NCBI RefSeq assembly: GCF_002887815.1
Contig: NZ_PDHO01000039.1
Location: 1-33,460 of the forward strand
Source of the DNA: Mycobacterium sp. ENV421
Lineage (GTDB): Bacteria; Actinomycetota; Actinomycetes; Mycobacteriales; Mycobacteriaceae
Direction of reading: 5' to 3'
Length of the DNA stretch: 33,460 nucleotides
The notes under the pieces were generated by a model, which saw nothing but the letters and a program-made list of their open reading frames with translations, ran no database searches and had not been told where the DNA came from. Shown piece after piece: positions 15,348-23,138 of the stretch. The position numbers were made by a program, and so were the translations under genes. Every line of letters starts with the position of its first letter. Within the stretch, counting starts at the first letter, position 1.

Positions 15348-16507
15348 CGCAACCCCAGCCCCCGCGCCACGATCCCGCGCAGCACCTCGTTCGTGCCCCC
15401 GCGCAAGGTGAACCCAGGTGCGTGCAGCACCGCCCGCGCTAACTCTCGTTCCAGGGGAGTAGGTGAGTTTCTGCTCGGCTCGACCTGCGCCAGCGCCCGG
15501 ACGACATCGATGATGTCATTTTCCAACGTAGTGCCCGCGTCCTTCACCAGGGCCGCGGCGACATCGGGGGCCTCCCCCCGATCGAGCGAACCGGCGATCT
15601 GCAGCGACAGTCGGCGCAACGCCCACAGCTGCGCCACGAGCGCACCGACCTCGGTCGCCTGACGCTCATCGTCGGGATCCGCGGCGCGCACCAGTTCGCG
15701 CAGCAGCGGCAGAGTCGACAGGAACCGCTCCGGCCCGGAGCGCTCATAGGCCAGCTCGGAGGTGACCTGCCGCCAGCCCGCGCCCACCTCGCCGAGGACC
15801 ATGTCGTCGCCGACATGGACGTCATCCAGGACGACCTGATTGAAGTGATGCTCGCCGTCCAGCAACCGGATCGGTGTGATCGTCACACCCGGCGAGGTCA
15901 GGTCGACGATGAACTGGGTCATCCCCGCGTGCCGGTCCCCGTGCTGCAGCGGTGTCGTCCGGCACAATACGATCATGTAGTGGCAGCGGTGAGCCTGGCT
16001 GGTCCAGACCTTGGTCCCGTTGAGCACCCAACCGTCCTGCTCGCGTCGTGCGGCAGTCCGGATGGAAGCGAGATCCGAACCGCTATCGGGCTCACTCATC
16101 CCGATGGCGAAGAAGCACCGGCCCGCCGCCATCGCGGGAAGCAGCCTCTCACGCTGCGACTCGGTGCCATAGCGCAGCAAAGCCGGCCCGCTCTGGCGGT
16201 CGCTGATCCAGTGCGCCACCACCGGCGCGCCGGCCGCGAGTAACTCCTCCACCACGACGAACCGATGCAGTGCCGGCCGCTCGTGACCGCCGTAGCGGCG
16301 CGGCCAAGTCATCCCGAGCCAGCCGCGATCCCCGAGGCGCGCCGAGAAGTCCGGGTCGAAACCGGCCAGCCAGGCGTCACTATGCGGCTCGAACGCGCCT
16401 CGGCGCTGCTCGTCGTCGAGGAATGCCCGGACCTCGTCGCGCAGCTGTTCGGCCTCGACGGGAAGCTCGACCTCCGGCAATCGCAACAGGCGGGTCGGCG
16501 CAGCCAT
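15344..16507 (-). CDS. Acyl-CoA dehydrogenase, long subunit
   Basis: FAD-dependent alpha,beta-dehydrogenation of an acyl-CoA; 387 residues from the ATG at 16507 with AGGTGAAG upstream. N-terminal domain with LGDRGWLGMTWPRRYGGHER; FAD/substrate block CFFAIGMSEPDSGSDLASIRT (about 130-150), then GWVLNGTKVWTSQAHRCHY; C-terminal part with SELAYERSGPERFLSTLPLL and LRGGTNEVLRGIVARGLGLR. The segment arrangement is like mycobacterial FadE26/FadE28-type chains. It is first in a leftward operon with the shorter dehydrogenase chain and the crotonase-fold protein. The 169 bases between its start and the 21-bp operator-like palindrome would hold its leader and promoter. No truncation is seen. Confidence 0.92.
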   Translation of the reverse strand: MAAPTRLLRLPEVELPVEAEQLRDEVRAFLDDEQRRGAFEPHSDAWLAGFDPDFSARLGDRGWLGMTWPRRYGGHERPALHRFVVVEELLAAGAPVVAHWISDRQSGPALLRYGTESQRERLLPAMAAGRCFFAIGMSEPDSGSDLASIRTAARREQDGWVLNGTKVWTSQAHRCHYMIVLCRTTPLQHGDRHAGMTQFIVDLTSPGVTITPIRLLDGEHHFNQVVLDDVHVGDDMVLGEVGAGWRQVTSELAYERSGPERFLSTLPLLRELVRAADPDDERQATEVGALVAQLWALRRLSLQIAGSLDRGEAPDVAAALVKDAGTTLENDIIDVVRALAQVEPSRNSPTPLERELARAVLHAPGFTLRGGTNEVLRGIVARGLGLR

Positions 16508-16675
16508 CAGCGCTTCACCTCAGAAGCGCGGGCCGGTCGGGATCCGCCGCCGCGCGGACCGTTCGCGCAGCGATTCTGTGGGATGGCAGAGATGATCGCT
16601 TCCTTCCAGGCTGGAGCTGGGCGAGCAGGGAACGTACTCCAATGTCCAGGGCTCATATGCCTCACGATAACCTAT

Positions 16676-16696
16676 AGATTGTAATCATTACGATCT
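16676..16696. promoter_or_regulatory. Operator-like palindrome with core GTAATCATTAC
   Basis: A 21-bp palindrome: outer arms AGAT/ATCT, one mismatched pair, then GTAAT-C-ATTAC (16681-16691) as a perfect core. It contains the same TAATCATTA as the palindrome in front of the thiolase gene. Read leftward, TATAGG/GGTTAT elements follow directly, so it could overlap the promoter of the dehydrogenase operon. It is a likely TetR-type repressor site; the regulator is not proven. Confidence 0.62.
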
Positions 16697-16713
16697 GTCG
16701 CCGCCAGATTGAC

Positions 16714-16738
16714 TATCGGGGATTTTTATCGGGGATTT
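16714..16738. repeat. Tandem direct repeat TATCGGGGATTT
   Basis: Two identical 12-base copies (16714-16725 and 16727-16738) are separated by a single T, a 13-base period. They lie in the divergent intergenic region 18 bases from the palindrome. Function unknown: possibly an activator half-site pair or a slippage product. Confidence 0.55.
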
Positions 16739-16863
16739 GCCGTCGCGGTGCGCAGCCGACGCGGGCGGTACGGAGTGAGAGACCCCGTACTTGCCCGGTT
16801 GTGTTTGATGTCCAGCAGGTCGGCGGCACAGTGGTCTATTCTCGCAGCCGGACCGAAATACCA

Positions 16864-16872
16864 TAATCATTC
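16864..16872. promoter_or_regulatory. Partial copy of the shared operator core (TAATCATTC)
   Basis: TAATCATT plus C differs by one base from the TAATCATTA core of the two palindromes in this window. It lies about 90 bases upstream of the leader ORF and LLM oxidoreductase gene. Symmetry beyond the core is weak (CCA on the left, CAA on the right), so it would be at best a weaker site. Confidence 0.35.
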
Positions 16873-16962
16873 AAACGGACTAGAGAAGCTCACGCCCGGA
16901 GCACGGGCAGTCAGCCGTTCACTCCACGGCGGTGCCGTGCCGATCGCAGGAGAACCGACACG

Positions 16963-17073
16963 ATGACGACGATGACGACCAACCCGCCACGGTTGCTTGC
17001 GTCGTCCAAGGGAATTCCGGAGGATCCCCTTCCCGCCAACCAGCTTGCGCTCGGTTTGGGCGGCGCCCCATGA
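16963..17073 (+). CDS. Small leader ORF (36 aa) coupled to LLM oxidoreductase
   Basis: A 36-codon frame starts at ATG 16963, ten to fifteen bases after AGGAGA (16949-16954), and its TGA (17071-17073) overlaps the ATG of the following LLM oxidoreductase gene in an ATGA junction. The predicted peptide starts MTTMTTNPPRLLASSKG and ends LALGLGGAP. I recognise no family, and there is no signal peptide or hydrophobic segment. The downstream gene has no good ribosome site of its own, so its translation may depend on this frame. It may be a true small protein, a leader peptide, or the remnant N-terminus of a lost longer gene. Confidence 0.45.
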   Translation: MTTMTTNPPRLLASSKGIPEDPLPANQLALGLGGAP

Positions 17074-18008
17074 ATTCGCCGGTGACAGTCAAGGAAGCCG
17101 GGTTCGGCGTCATGCTGCCCAATTTCGATCCCCTACGGCTCGGCACGCCGCCGCTCCTGGCCGCCGCCCGCCTGGCTGAAGACCTGGGGTTTGACTCAGG
17201 GTGGGTCGGCGATCATCTGAGTTTCCATCCGCCGATACTAGAGCCGTGCGGGGCGCTCGCGGCCGTCGCTGCTGTCACCCAGCGGCTGGTGCTGGGCACC
17301 GGCGTGCTGCTGTTGCCGATGCGCAATCCGGTGTGGACAGCCAAGCAACTCGGGACGGTCGCCGCGCTAGCCCCGGACCGCCTGATCGTCGGAGTCGGTG
17401 TGGGTGGGGAGAACCCGGCGGAATTCGAGGCCGCCGGGTACCCCGTGGCACAGCGTGGCCGCAGGCTGGACGAGGCGATCGAGGTCGTCGACGCGCTGCT
17501 GCGCGGCGAGGCCGTGGAGCATCCGGGCCCACTGCTTCCGGTGCGTTCGCCGAAGCTGGAGCCGGTGCCATCGTCGCGCCCGCCGCTGGTTGTCGGTGGT
17601 CGATCCGCCCACGCGGTGCGGCGCGCGGCTCGGCTCGCCGAAGGCTGGTTCGCGGTGTGGCTGAGTCCCCGTCGGGTGCGTGCGGCAGTCGAAGATCTGC
17701 GGGCTCACGCAGAGGAGTTCCGCAGGCCCGTGTGCACCACGGCGATGTTGATGTTCGCGCACGTCACTGAAGACGCGGAAACGGGTCGCGCCGAACTCCA
17801 ACGATTTGTCGCCGGTCAGTACGGCATGCCCGTCGAAGCAATTGAGAAGTGGTGTGTGATCGGTAGCGAGGCGAGGGTAGCGGACGCGCTCGCGGAGTAC
17901 CGCGACGCCGGCGCCGAGTCGTTCGTGATAATGCCGACCGCCGCCGACGTGTTGGCACAGTACGAGCGCCTCGCCGCGGTTCGGGAGCGGCTTGCGACGC
18001 ACGTCTGA
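17070..18008 (+). CDS. LLM-class (F420-type) oxidoreductase
   Basis: TIM-barrel oxidoreductase of the bacterial luciferase-like superfamily, 312 residues; in mycobacteria most members use coenzyme F420. The ATG at 17070 is chosen because family homology begins at once with EAGFGVMLPNFDPLRLG; the upstream in-frame start at 16932 would add 46 unrelated residues. Visible blocks: LAEDLGFDSGWVGDHL, VLGTGVLLLPMRNPVWTAKQLGTV, LDALAPDRL-like APDRLIVGVGVGGENPAEFE, RGRRLDEAIEVV and PPLVVGGRSAHAVRRAARLAEGWF. It is reached through a coupled leader ORF. Substrate unknown; neighbours point to acyl-CoA or alicyclic ketone/alcohol chemistry. Convergent with the CoA-transferase pseudogene downstream. Confidence 0.88.
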   Translation: MNSPVTVKEAGFGVMLPNFDPLRLGTPPLLAAARLAEDLGFDSGWVGDHLSFHPPILEPCGALAAVAAVTQRLVLGTGVLLLPMRNPVWTAKQLGTVAALAPDRLIVGVGVGGENPAEFEAAGYPVAQRGRRLDEAIEVVDALLRGEAVEHPGPLLPVRSPKLEPVPSSRPPLVVGGRSAHAVRRAARLAEGWFAVWLSPRRVRAAVEDLRAHAEEFRRPVCTTAMLMFAHVTEDAETGRAELQRFVAGQYGMPVEAIEKWCVIGSEARVADALAEYRDAGAESFVIMPTAADVLAQYERLAAVRERLATHV

Positions 18009-18087
18009 CAGTCGATCGACCGAACTCGCACCCTCTTGCATAATGCACTCTCGCGCCAGTAGCTGCCCGGCGCGACCAGCTCGCCCG

Positions 18088-18763
18088 CTACCTGCGAACC
18101 GCGGTCGCCAGCCCGCAGCGATGATCTGGGTGGGCGAGCTCGCACATCGTCGCGGCGCGGGCGGCAGTGTCGAGTCCTCGCAGGTCGACGGCGCCGTGCT
18201 CGGTCACCACCCATTGCACGTCGGCGCGCCCGGTGGTGACCGGACCGTCCAAGCGGTCGACGATGCGGCGGGATCGGCGGCGTGCCGTGCGTGCGGGGTA
18301 CGGCCGGGTTGATTTCGCCCAGCACGACACGGGCGACGTCGAGCGCGGCGACCAGGTAGTCGGCCGTGACGCCGAGGCTGTGGTTGCCGTCGGCATCCGG
18401 CAGGGAGAGCTGACACAGCACGACATCGGCACGCAGACGCCCCGAGCGGAGCAGTTTGGGCAGCGAAGACATGTGACAGCTGACCACGTCGAGCGGGATG
18501 TCGGCTGCCGCGCCGAGCGCGCCATAGGAGCGGAGTCGAAGCCCCGCGGCCGCCAGGCGCGGGTTGTAGGCCAGCCCCACGAATCCGACGACCCCACCCA
18601 GCCGGTCGGCCTGCTGCGCCAGCGCCGCGGTGAGCGTCAGCGGCTCTCCGGCACCCTGGCCCCACAGAACCGTGTCTCCCGGCCGCACGAAGCGGCTCAG
18701 GTCTATGTTGGCCGCGGGTACCGCTGGAATCGGCCAATGGCTGCGTTTACCCCGATCGTCCAC
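18088..18763 (-). pseudogene. Acetyl-CoA hydrolase/transferase family gene, internally deleted
   Basis: From GTG 18763 the frame encodes the N-terminal part of a Cat1-type CoA-transferase/hydrolase: VRPGDTVLWGQGAGEPLTLT, GVVGFVGLAYNPRLA, VDVVSCHMSSLP-like text and VVLCQLSLPDADGNHSLGVT. After GEINPAVPRTHGTPP (about 18280) the sequence jumps, in a different frame, to the C-terminal end: RIVDRLDGPVTTGRADVQWV, VTEHGAVDLRGL and CELAHPDHRCGL, stopping at 18088. Intact relatives have roughly 150 more residues between these parts, including the catalytic Glu, so an internal deletion of about 450 bases removed the active site and shifted the frame. It starts six bases after the acyl-CoA ligase stop, so it was once cotranscribed with it. 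Confidence 0.78.
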
Positions 18764-18769
18764 GCGAGT

Positions 18770-20458
18770 TCAGCGCTGCGGCCTCAGCAGCTCGGCCCGC
18801 GATCGCAGCGCATAGCGCATGAACTTCCCGGTGCTGGTCAGCGGGAACGACTCGACCATCTCGACCGCCTCCGGCCACTTCGTCCGGCTGACCCCCTTGT
18901 GCTCCAGGAATGCGGTGACCTCGGCGAGGTCGAGGTGGCCGCCGGGTGAGCTCGGGACGATGAACACCGCGGGCCGCTGACCGAGCCGAGCATCGGGCAT
19001 GGCCACTACCGCCGCCTGACCCACCCCCGGATGCTCGTAAAGGACCTCCTCGACTTCCCGTGGATCGATCTTGTACCCGCCGCGGTTGATGAGATCGTCG
19101 CGGCGCGATACGAAGTATCCGTAACCATCGGTGTCGAAGCGGACCACATCAGCCGAACGGAACCAGCCGTCGGCGGTGAACATCTTGGCAGTCGTCTCCG
19201 GCTGTCCGTAGTAGCCCACGATGAAGCTCGGTCCGCGCCCCCACAACTCACCCTCTCCTGGCAATGGCACCTCGCGCTCGGCCTCGCCCGCCTCCACCAG
19301 CTCCATCAGCCGCTGCTCCACGCCGCGGATGGCCTTGCCGAAACTTCGGCTGGTGATCGAGATCGGGTCGCCGGGCCGCGTCATGTGGGTCACGCCCGCC
19401 TCGGTGTAGCCGTAGAACGCATATACATCGGCGCCGAGGTCGGCGTTGAGCCGGTTGAGGATGTCGGCCGGGCAGGGGGCGCCGGCGTAACAGATCGCGC
19501 GCAGCGAGCGCACATCGCACTCGCGCAGCCGCGGAAACCGGGCGAGGTCGATCAGCATCGGGGGAGCCCCGAGCAGGTAGCTCGGGCGGTCCCGTTCGAG
19601 CAGTTCAACACAGCGTCCCGCATCCCAGGCCGCCAGCAGGGTGAACGCTGCCCCCCGGTGCAGCGCGGAAAGCACACCGATCCCCAGGCCCGTCAGATGG
19701 GCGATCGGGGTGACGATGATCCACTGCGCGTCGGCGGGAAACCGCTGTTCGGCCTCGAAGTTGCGGATCCAGAACAGGTTGTTGGCGTGTGTGTGTAGCT
19801 CGGCCTTCGGCCGCCCGGTCGTGCCGGAAGTGAACATGATGAAAAACGGGTCGGCCCCGGTCGGGCGCAGCGCCGCAAAGTCGAGGTCCGGACCCTCGGC
19901 GCTCAACAGGTCCTCGAAGTGGAGCGTCCCGGCCGCGCCGGTACCGCCGACGACGATCACATGCTCCAGCGTGGCGACGCGCTCGCGCATCTCCAGGGCC
20001 AGCGGGACGTACTCGCGGCTCCTGAGCCGCTGCGGCACTATCAGTGCCCGAGCCTCGGTGAGTCCCAGCACATAGTCGAGCTCGTGTTCGTCGTAGCCCA
20101 TGTGGCAGAACACGGCGAGGAGTCCGGCGCGGGCGCACGCCAACAACGTGAGGCAAAACTCGCTGGTATTGGGCAGTTGCATGGCCACCCGGTCGCCCGG
20201 GCGCAGACCCAGCTCCAGCAGTGACCGCGCCAGTCGACGCGTGCGTTGCTCGTACTCGCGGTACGTGGTCCGCCGCCCATCCTCATCGAGGATGGCCAGC
20301 GCGTCGGGGCGCTCGGCGGCATGCCGCTCGAGGTCGTGCACAAAACTCTGCTCGATCCAGGCACCCTCGTCGACATAACGTCGCAGCACCTCGCGGGTGA
20401 CCCAGGTGTCCCCGCGCGCAGCAAGCGCGTCCAGCCGCGCACTCAGTCGATCGCCCAC
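18770..20458 (-). CDS. Acyl-CoA ligase (AMP-forming), second copy
   Basis: ANL-superfamily acyl/aryl-CoA ligase, 562 residues from GTG 20458, with AGGGG upstream. P-loop TSGTTGRPKAE (210-220), YGYTEAG in the adenylate site, WFRSADVVRFDTDGYGYFVS, hinge RRDDLINRGGYKIDPREVEE, and catalytic Lys545 in STGKFMRYALR. The hinge and P-loop (GRPKAE, NRGGYKI) resemble cyclohexanecarboxylate-, benzoate- or 2,3-dihydroxybenzoate-type ligases more than long-chain FadD enzymes; this is an impression, not an alignment. It is divergent from an LLM oxidoreductase, with 283 bases between starts, and is followed by the broken CoA-transferase. It shares only family motifs with the ligase at 2943-4598, so it is not a recent duplicate. 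Confidence 0.92.
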   Translation of the reverse strand: MGDRLSARLDALAARGDTWVTREVLRRYVDEGAWIEQSFVHDLERHAAERPDALAILDEDGRRTTYREYEQRTRRLARSLLELGLRPGDRVAMQLPNTSEFCLTLLACARAGLLAVFCHMGYDEHELDYVLGLTEARALIVPQRLRSREYVPLALEMRERVATLEHVIVVGGTGAAGTLHFEDLLSAEGPDLDFAALRPTGADPFFIMFTSGTTGRPKAELHTHANNLFWIRNFEAEQRFPADAQWIIVTPIAHLTGLGIGVLSALHRGAAFTLLAAWDAGRCVELLERDRPSYLLGAPPMLIDLARFPRLRECDVRSLRAICYAGAPCPADILNRLNADLGADVYAFYGYTEAGVTHMTRPGDPISITSRSFGKAIRGVEQRLMELVEAGEAEREVPLPGEGELWGRGPSFIVGYYGQPETTAKMFTADGWFRSADVVRFDTDGYGYFVSRRDDLINRGGYKIDPREVEEVLYEHPGVGQAAVVAMPDARLGQRPAVFIVPSSPGGHLDLAEVTAFLEHKGVSRTKWPEAVEMVESFPLTSTGKFMRYALRSRAELLRPQR

Positions 20459-20611
20459 GGTCTCACCCCTGTGTCACGGTGTTGGTCCGCCCGGTGCGGC
20501 GGATGTCCTGCGCGGCTCGGGAACTGGCTGGTACCGAAGGGCTTTGCGAACGTCCCTTTCGGTCAAGACGACCCGTTCCCGGCGCGGTTGTGCCGCCGCA
20601 TACCACCGGCT

Positions 20612-20650
20612 GATTTGTTATAAGCATAGGGAGGTATAGTACAGGCTTTG
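20612..20650. promoter_or_regulatory. AT-rich promoter-like island between ligase and LLM gene
   Basis: Within the 283-base divergent spacer (20459-20741), the only AT-rich part holds TTGTTATAAGCATAG and GGTATAGTAC. TATAAC/TATACC-like hexamers are available on the leftward strand and TATAAG/TATAGT on the rightward strand. It does not contain the TAATCATTA core found elsewhere. Promoters here are plausible, but I cannot assign exact positions. Confidence 0.3.
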
Positions 20651-20741
20651 TGATCCCTGTCACCGCACCCTGCGGGCATGCATATCGGACGATTGGCGGG
20701 GTGCCTGCTTGACGGTACCGACGGTTAACGAAGGAGGGGCG

Positions 20742-21764
20742 ATGGGTACTTCAGACTCTGCTGCCAGCACGGGTCGGCCTTCGCTGGTTTGTTTCGGCGC
20801 CGACATCTATCAGCTGCGCGAAGCGGCCGCTGCGGCAGAAAGGGCCGGCTTCGAATCGGTGTGGGCCGCGGAGTTCTACGACCGGTCGGCGACGATCGCC
20901 CTGGCCGCCATGGCCACCGCGACGTCGACGATCGAGCTCGGCAGCGGCATCGCTTACGGTTTCGGGCGAACGCCGTTGGTGCTCGCCGCTGAGGCGCGCG
21001 ATCTTGACGCGCTGTCCTGCGGTCGGCTGCTGCTCGGCCTGGGTACCGGCACCAAGCGCATGCAGCAGGACTGGCACGGACTTGATGGCCAGCACCCTGC
21101 AGCGCGCATCGAGGAACTCGTCGGGCTGTTGCGCCGCCTATGGCGGCTGCACGACGGCCCCATCGCTCACGATGGGCGCTTCTACCGCCTGCATGTCCAG
21201 CCGACCGCTGCGGTGTCGGCGCCGCTGCGCACCGACATCCCGATCTATCTCGCCGGGGTGAACCGGCGCATGATACAGGCGGCGGGCGCGGTGGCGGACG
21301 GCCTCGTCGGCCATCCCCTGTATACCCGCGACTACGTCGAGCAGGTGGTTCGGCCGATGCTCGCCGAGGGTGCCGCGCGCACCGGCAGGCGGCCGAACGT
21401 ACCGATCGCGGGCTACCTGATTTGCTCGGTGGACCACGACGAAGACCGTGCCCGCGCCCGCGCTGCGGCGCAGATCGCGTTCTACTCGACCGTGAAGACG
21501 TACAACCCGATCCTCGAACTCGGCGGGTTCATGCGCGAAGCGGAGTCGATCCGCGCCGCGTGGAAGAAGGGGTCGAAGGAGGCCATGCTGGCGGCCGTCA
21601 GCGACCCGATGATCGACGCGATGGCCGTTGCCGGTACACCCGAACAGGTGCGCCAGCAGGTCGAGCAAAGCTGGGCGGGAGTGTACGAACGTACCCTGCT
21701 CTACCCGCCGACCTTTGGCGGCGAGCCCGACCTTCGCTTGCTGATCGACAGCTTTGCCCGATAA
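20742..21764 (+). CDS. LLM-class (F420-type) oxidoreductase, second copy
   Basis: Luciferase-like superfamily TIM barrel of 340 residues. The ATG at 20742 is preceded by AAGGAGG at the right distance; the in-frame GTG-type start at 20709 lies upstream of that site. Conserved blocks: CFGADIYQLREAAAAAERAG, ESVWAAEFYDRSATIALAAM, IELGSGIAYGFGRTPLVLAA, LDALSCGRLLLGLGTGTKRM and a late substrate-side segment, KTYNPILELGGFMREAESI. It differs from the 17070 copy in length and in nearly all non-core residues. Divergent from the second acyl-CoA ligase, which suggests use in the same pathway. The cofactor (F420 rather than FMN) is inferred from the host group. Confidence 0.88.
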   Translation: MGTSDSAASTGRPSLVCFGADIYQLREAAAAAERAGFESVWAAEFYDRSATIALAAMATATSTIELGSGIAYGFGRTPLVLAAEARDLDALSCGRLLLGLGTGTKRMQQDWHGLDGQHPAARIEELVGLLRRLWRLHDGPIAHDGRFYRLHVQPTAAVSAPLRTDIPIYLAGVNRRMIQAAGAVADGLVGHPLYTRDYVEQVVRPMLAEGAARTGRRPNVPIAGYLICSVDHDEDRARARAAAQIAFYSTVKTYNPILELGGFMREAESIRAAWKKGSKEAMLAAVSDPMIDAMAVAGTPEQVRQQVEQSWAGVYERTLLYPPTFGGEPDLRLLIDSFAR

Positions 21765-21779
21765 GCGATCCGGCCTCGA

Positions 21780-21880
21780 TCGAGTAGAGCCGCGGTCCGA
21801 AGGCGTCACCGGTCAGGTCGGCGAACCTGTGCACGGTGGCTGACCGATGTGCGTCCAGTCGGTGGTGCCCAGTTCCTGAC
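21780..21880 (-). pseudogene. MaoC/NodN-type dehydratase N-terminal scrap
   Basis: Read leftward in the gap between two convergent genes, one frame gives IGQELGTTDWTHIGQ (bases about 21879-21837). The next frame continues TVHRFADLTGDAF. Together they match the N-terminal signature of MaoC/NodN-like hydratases (G-x-ELGTSDW...V..FADATGDHQWIH), with a one-base frameshift between. The catalytic DHQWIH segment that should follow is absent, and the sequence runs into the antisense of the LLM gene end. No more than about 35 codons remain. Confidence 0.5.
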
Positions 21881-21926
21881 CGATCGCCGCCTCCGGCGCC
21901 CGATCGAGGCGAATACGCGGAGAGCA

Positions 21927-23138
21927 TCAAACAACCCGCTCGAAGACCGCAGCCAGGCCTTGGCCACCGCCGATGCACATCGTTTCGAGTCCGTAGCGTG
22001 CCTGCCTGCGGTGCAGTTCACGCGAGAGCGTGGCGAGCATCCGGACGCCGGTGGCGCCTACCGGGTGGCCGAGCGAGATCCCGGAACCATGCACGTTGGT
22101 TCGGGCAAGGTCATCCTCGGTGAACTTCCACTCGCGCAGCACGGCAAGCGCTTGGGCGGCGAACGCCTCGTTGAGTTCGATCACCTCCATGTCCGCCAGC
22201 GTCAGTCCGACGCGGCCGAGAGCCGCCCGGGTGGCAGGAACAGGGCCGATACCCATGATCTCGGGGAGGACCCCAGCGACCGCCCAGCTGACCATCCGGA
22301 CGAGTGGACGCAGGCCGAGCTCGTCGGCCAGCTCAGCGGTGGTGACCAGGCACATCGCCGCGGCGTCGTTCTGGCCGCTGGAGTTGCCCGCGGTCACGGT
22401 GGCCTCGGGGTCCGAGGAGAGCAGGATCGGGCGCAGCGTCGCCAGTGTTTCGAGCGTGGTGCCCGGCCGCGGGTGCTCGTCGGTGTCGATCACGGTGTCA
22501 CCGTTGCGGCCGGGAACGGTAACCTGAACGATCTCTTCGGCGAGGACGCCAGCCTGCTGCGCGGCGATTGCGCGCTGGTGGGAGCTGACGGCGAGCCGGT
22601 CCTGCTCTTCTCGCGGGATGCGGTATTCGCGTCGCAGGTTCTCGGCGGTCTCGAGCATTCCGCCGGGCACCGGGTGGAACCGGCCGCCGACTGTGGACCG
22701 CGCTCTGACCAACCCGTCGTGCAGCTGCACACCGGTGCGCGCGCCGCCCCATCGAATGTCGGTGGAGTAGAACGCCGCGTTGCTCATGCTCTCCGTGCCG
22801 CCGGCCACGACGATGTTCTGGGCGCCGGTCTGCACCTGCATCACCGCGTTGATCACCGCCTGAAGGCCCGAGCCGCAGCGGCGGTCCAGGTGCTGTCCGG
22901 GAACGGTGACCGGAAGCCCCGCGTCCAGGGCGACCACCCGGCCGATCGCCGGCGCTTCGCTGTTGGCATTGCAGTGCCCGAGGATTACGTCGTCGATCCG
23001 TTCCGGGTCCAGGCTGGTGCGGTCCAGCAGGCCGCGCAGGGCGGTGACCCCCAGGTCTACGGCGGTGAGGTTCTTGAACATGCCGCCGTAGCGGCCGATG
23101 GGGGTACGAACGGGTTCGCAGATAACGACGTCACGCAT
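21927..23138 (-). CDS. Thiolase (acetyl-CoA C-acyltransferase), second copy
   Basis: Complete 403-residue thiolase, ATG at 23138 with AAAGG about ten bases upstream. Nucleophile Cys88 in LDRRCGSGLQAV; NEAFAAQAL; His in SGISLGHPVGATG; second Cys in ETMCIGGGQGLAAVFE. It resembles beta-ketoadipyl-CoA/acetoacetyl-CoA type thiolases (PcaF/FadA-like) in the start RTPIGRYGG and in the GTTLETLATLRPI block. It lies on the same strand and downstream of the CoA-transferase pair, after a 244-base gap in which I see no gene. A CoA-transferase plus thiolase is the usual last step pair for 3-oxo acids such as 3-oxoadipate or for ketone bodies, so a similar terminal step is plausible here. Confidence 0.92.
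   Translation of the reverse strand: MRDVVICEPVRTPIGRYGGMFKNLTAVDLGVTALRGLLDRTSLDPERIDDVILGHCNANSEAPAIGRVVALDAGLPVTVPGQHLDRRCGSGLQAVINAVMQVQTGAQNIVVAGGTESMSNAAFYSTDIRWGGARTGVQLHDGLVRARSTVGGRFHPVPGGMLETAENLRREYRIPREEQDRLAVSSHQRAIAAQQAGVLAEEIVQVTVPGRNGDTVIDTDEHPRPGTTLETLATLRPILLSSDPEATVTAGNSSGQNDAAAMCLVTTAELADELGLRPLVRMVSWAVAGVLPEIMGIGPVPATRAALGRVGLTLADMEVIELNEAFAAQALAVLREWKFTEDDLARTNVHGSGISLGHPVGATGVRMLATLSRELHRRQARYGLETMCIGGGQGLAAVFERVV

Larger units (their letters stand above)
16508..16962. other. Divergent intergenic region with regulatory repeats, no recognisable gene
   Basis: This 455-base stretch separates the leftward dehydrogenase operon from the rightward LLM oxidoreductase unit. Open frames in it (for example 16709-16966 rightward) have no family resemblance and no good ribosome site, so I do not call them. 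It holds the 21-bp palindrome at 16676-16696, a 12-bp tandem repeat at 16714-16738 and a partial copy of the shared operator core at 16864-16872. The AT-rich middle (about 16660-16740) is the most likely place for both promoters. Confidence 0.6.

Noticed and set aside
16709..16966. Rightward 85-codon frame in the divergent intergenic region
   Set aside because: No ribosome site or homology, and it runs through the direct repeat and operator-like sites.
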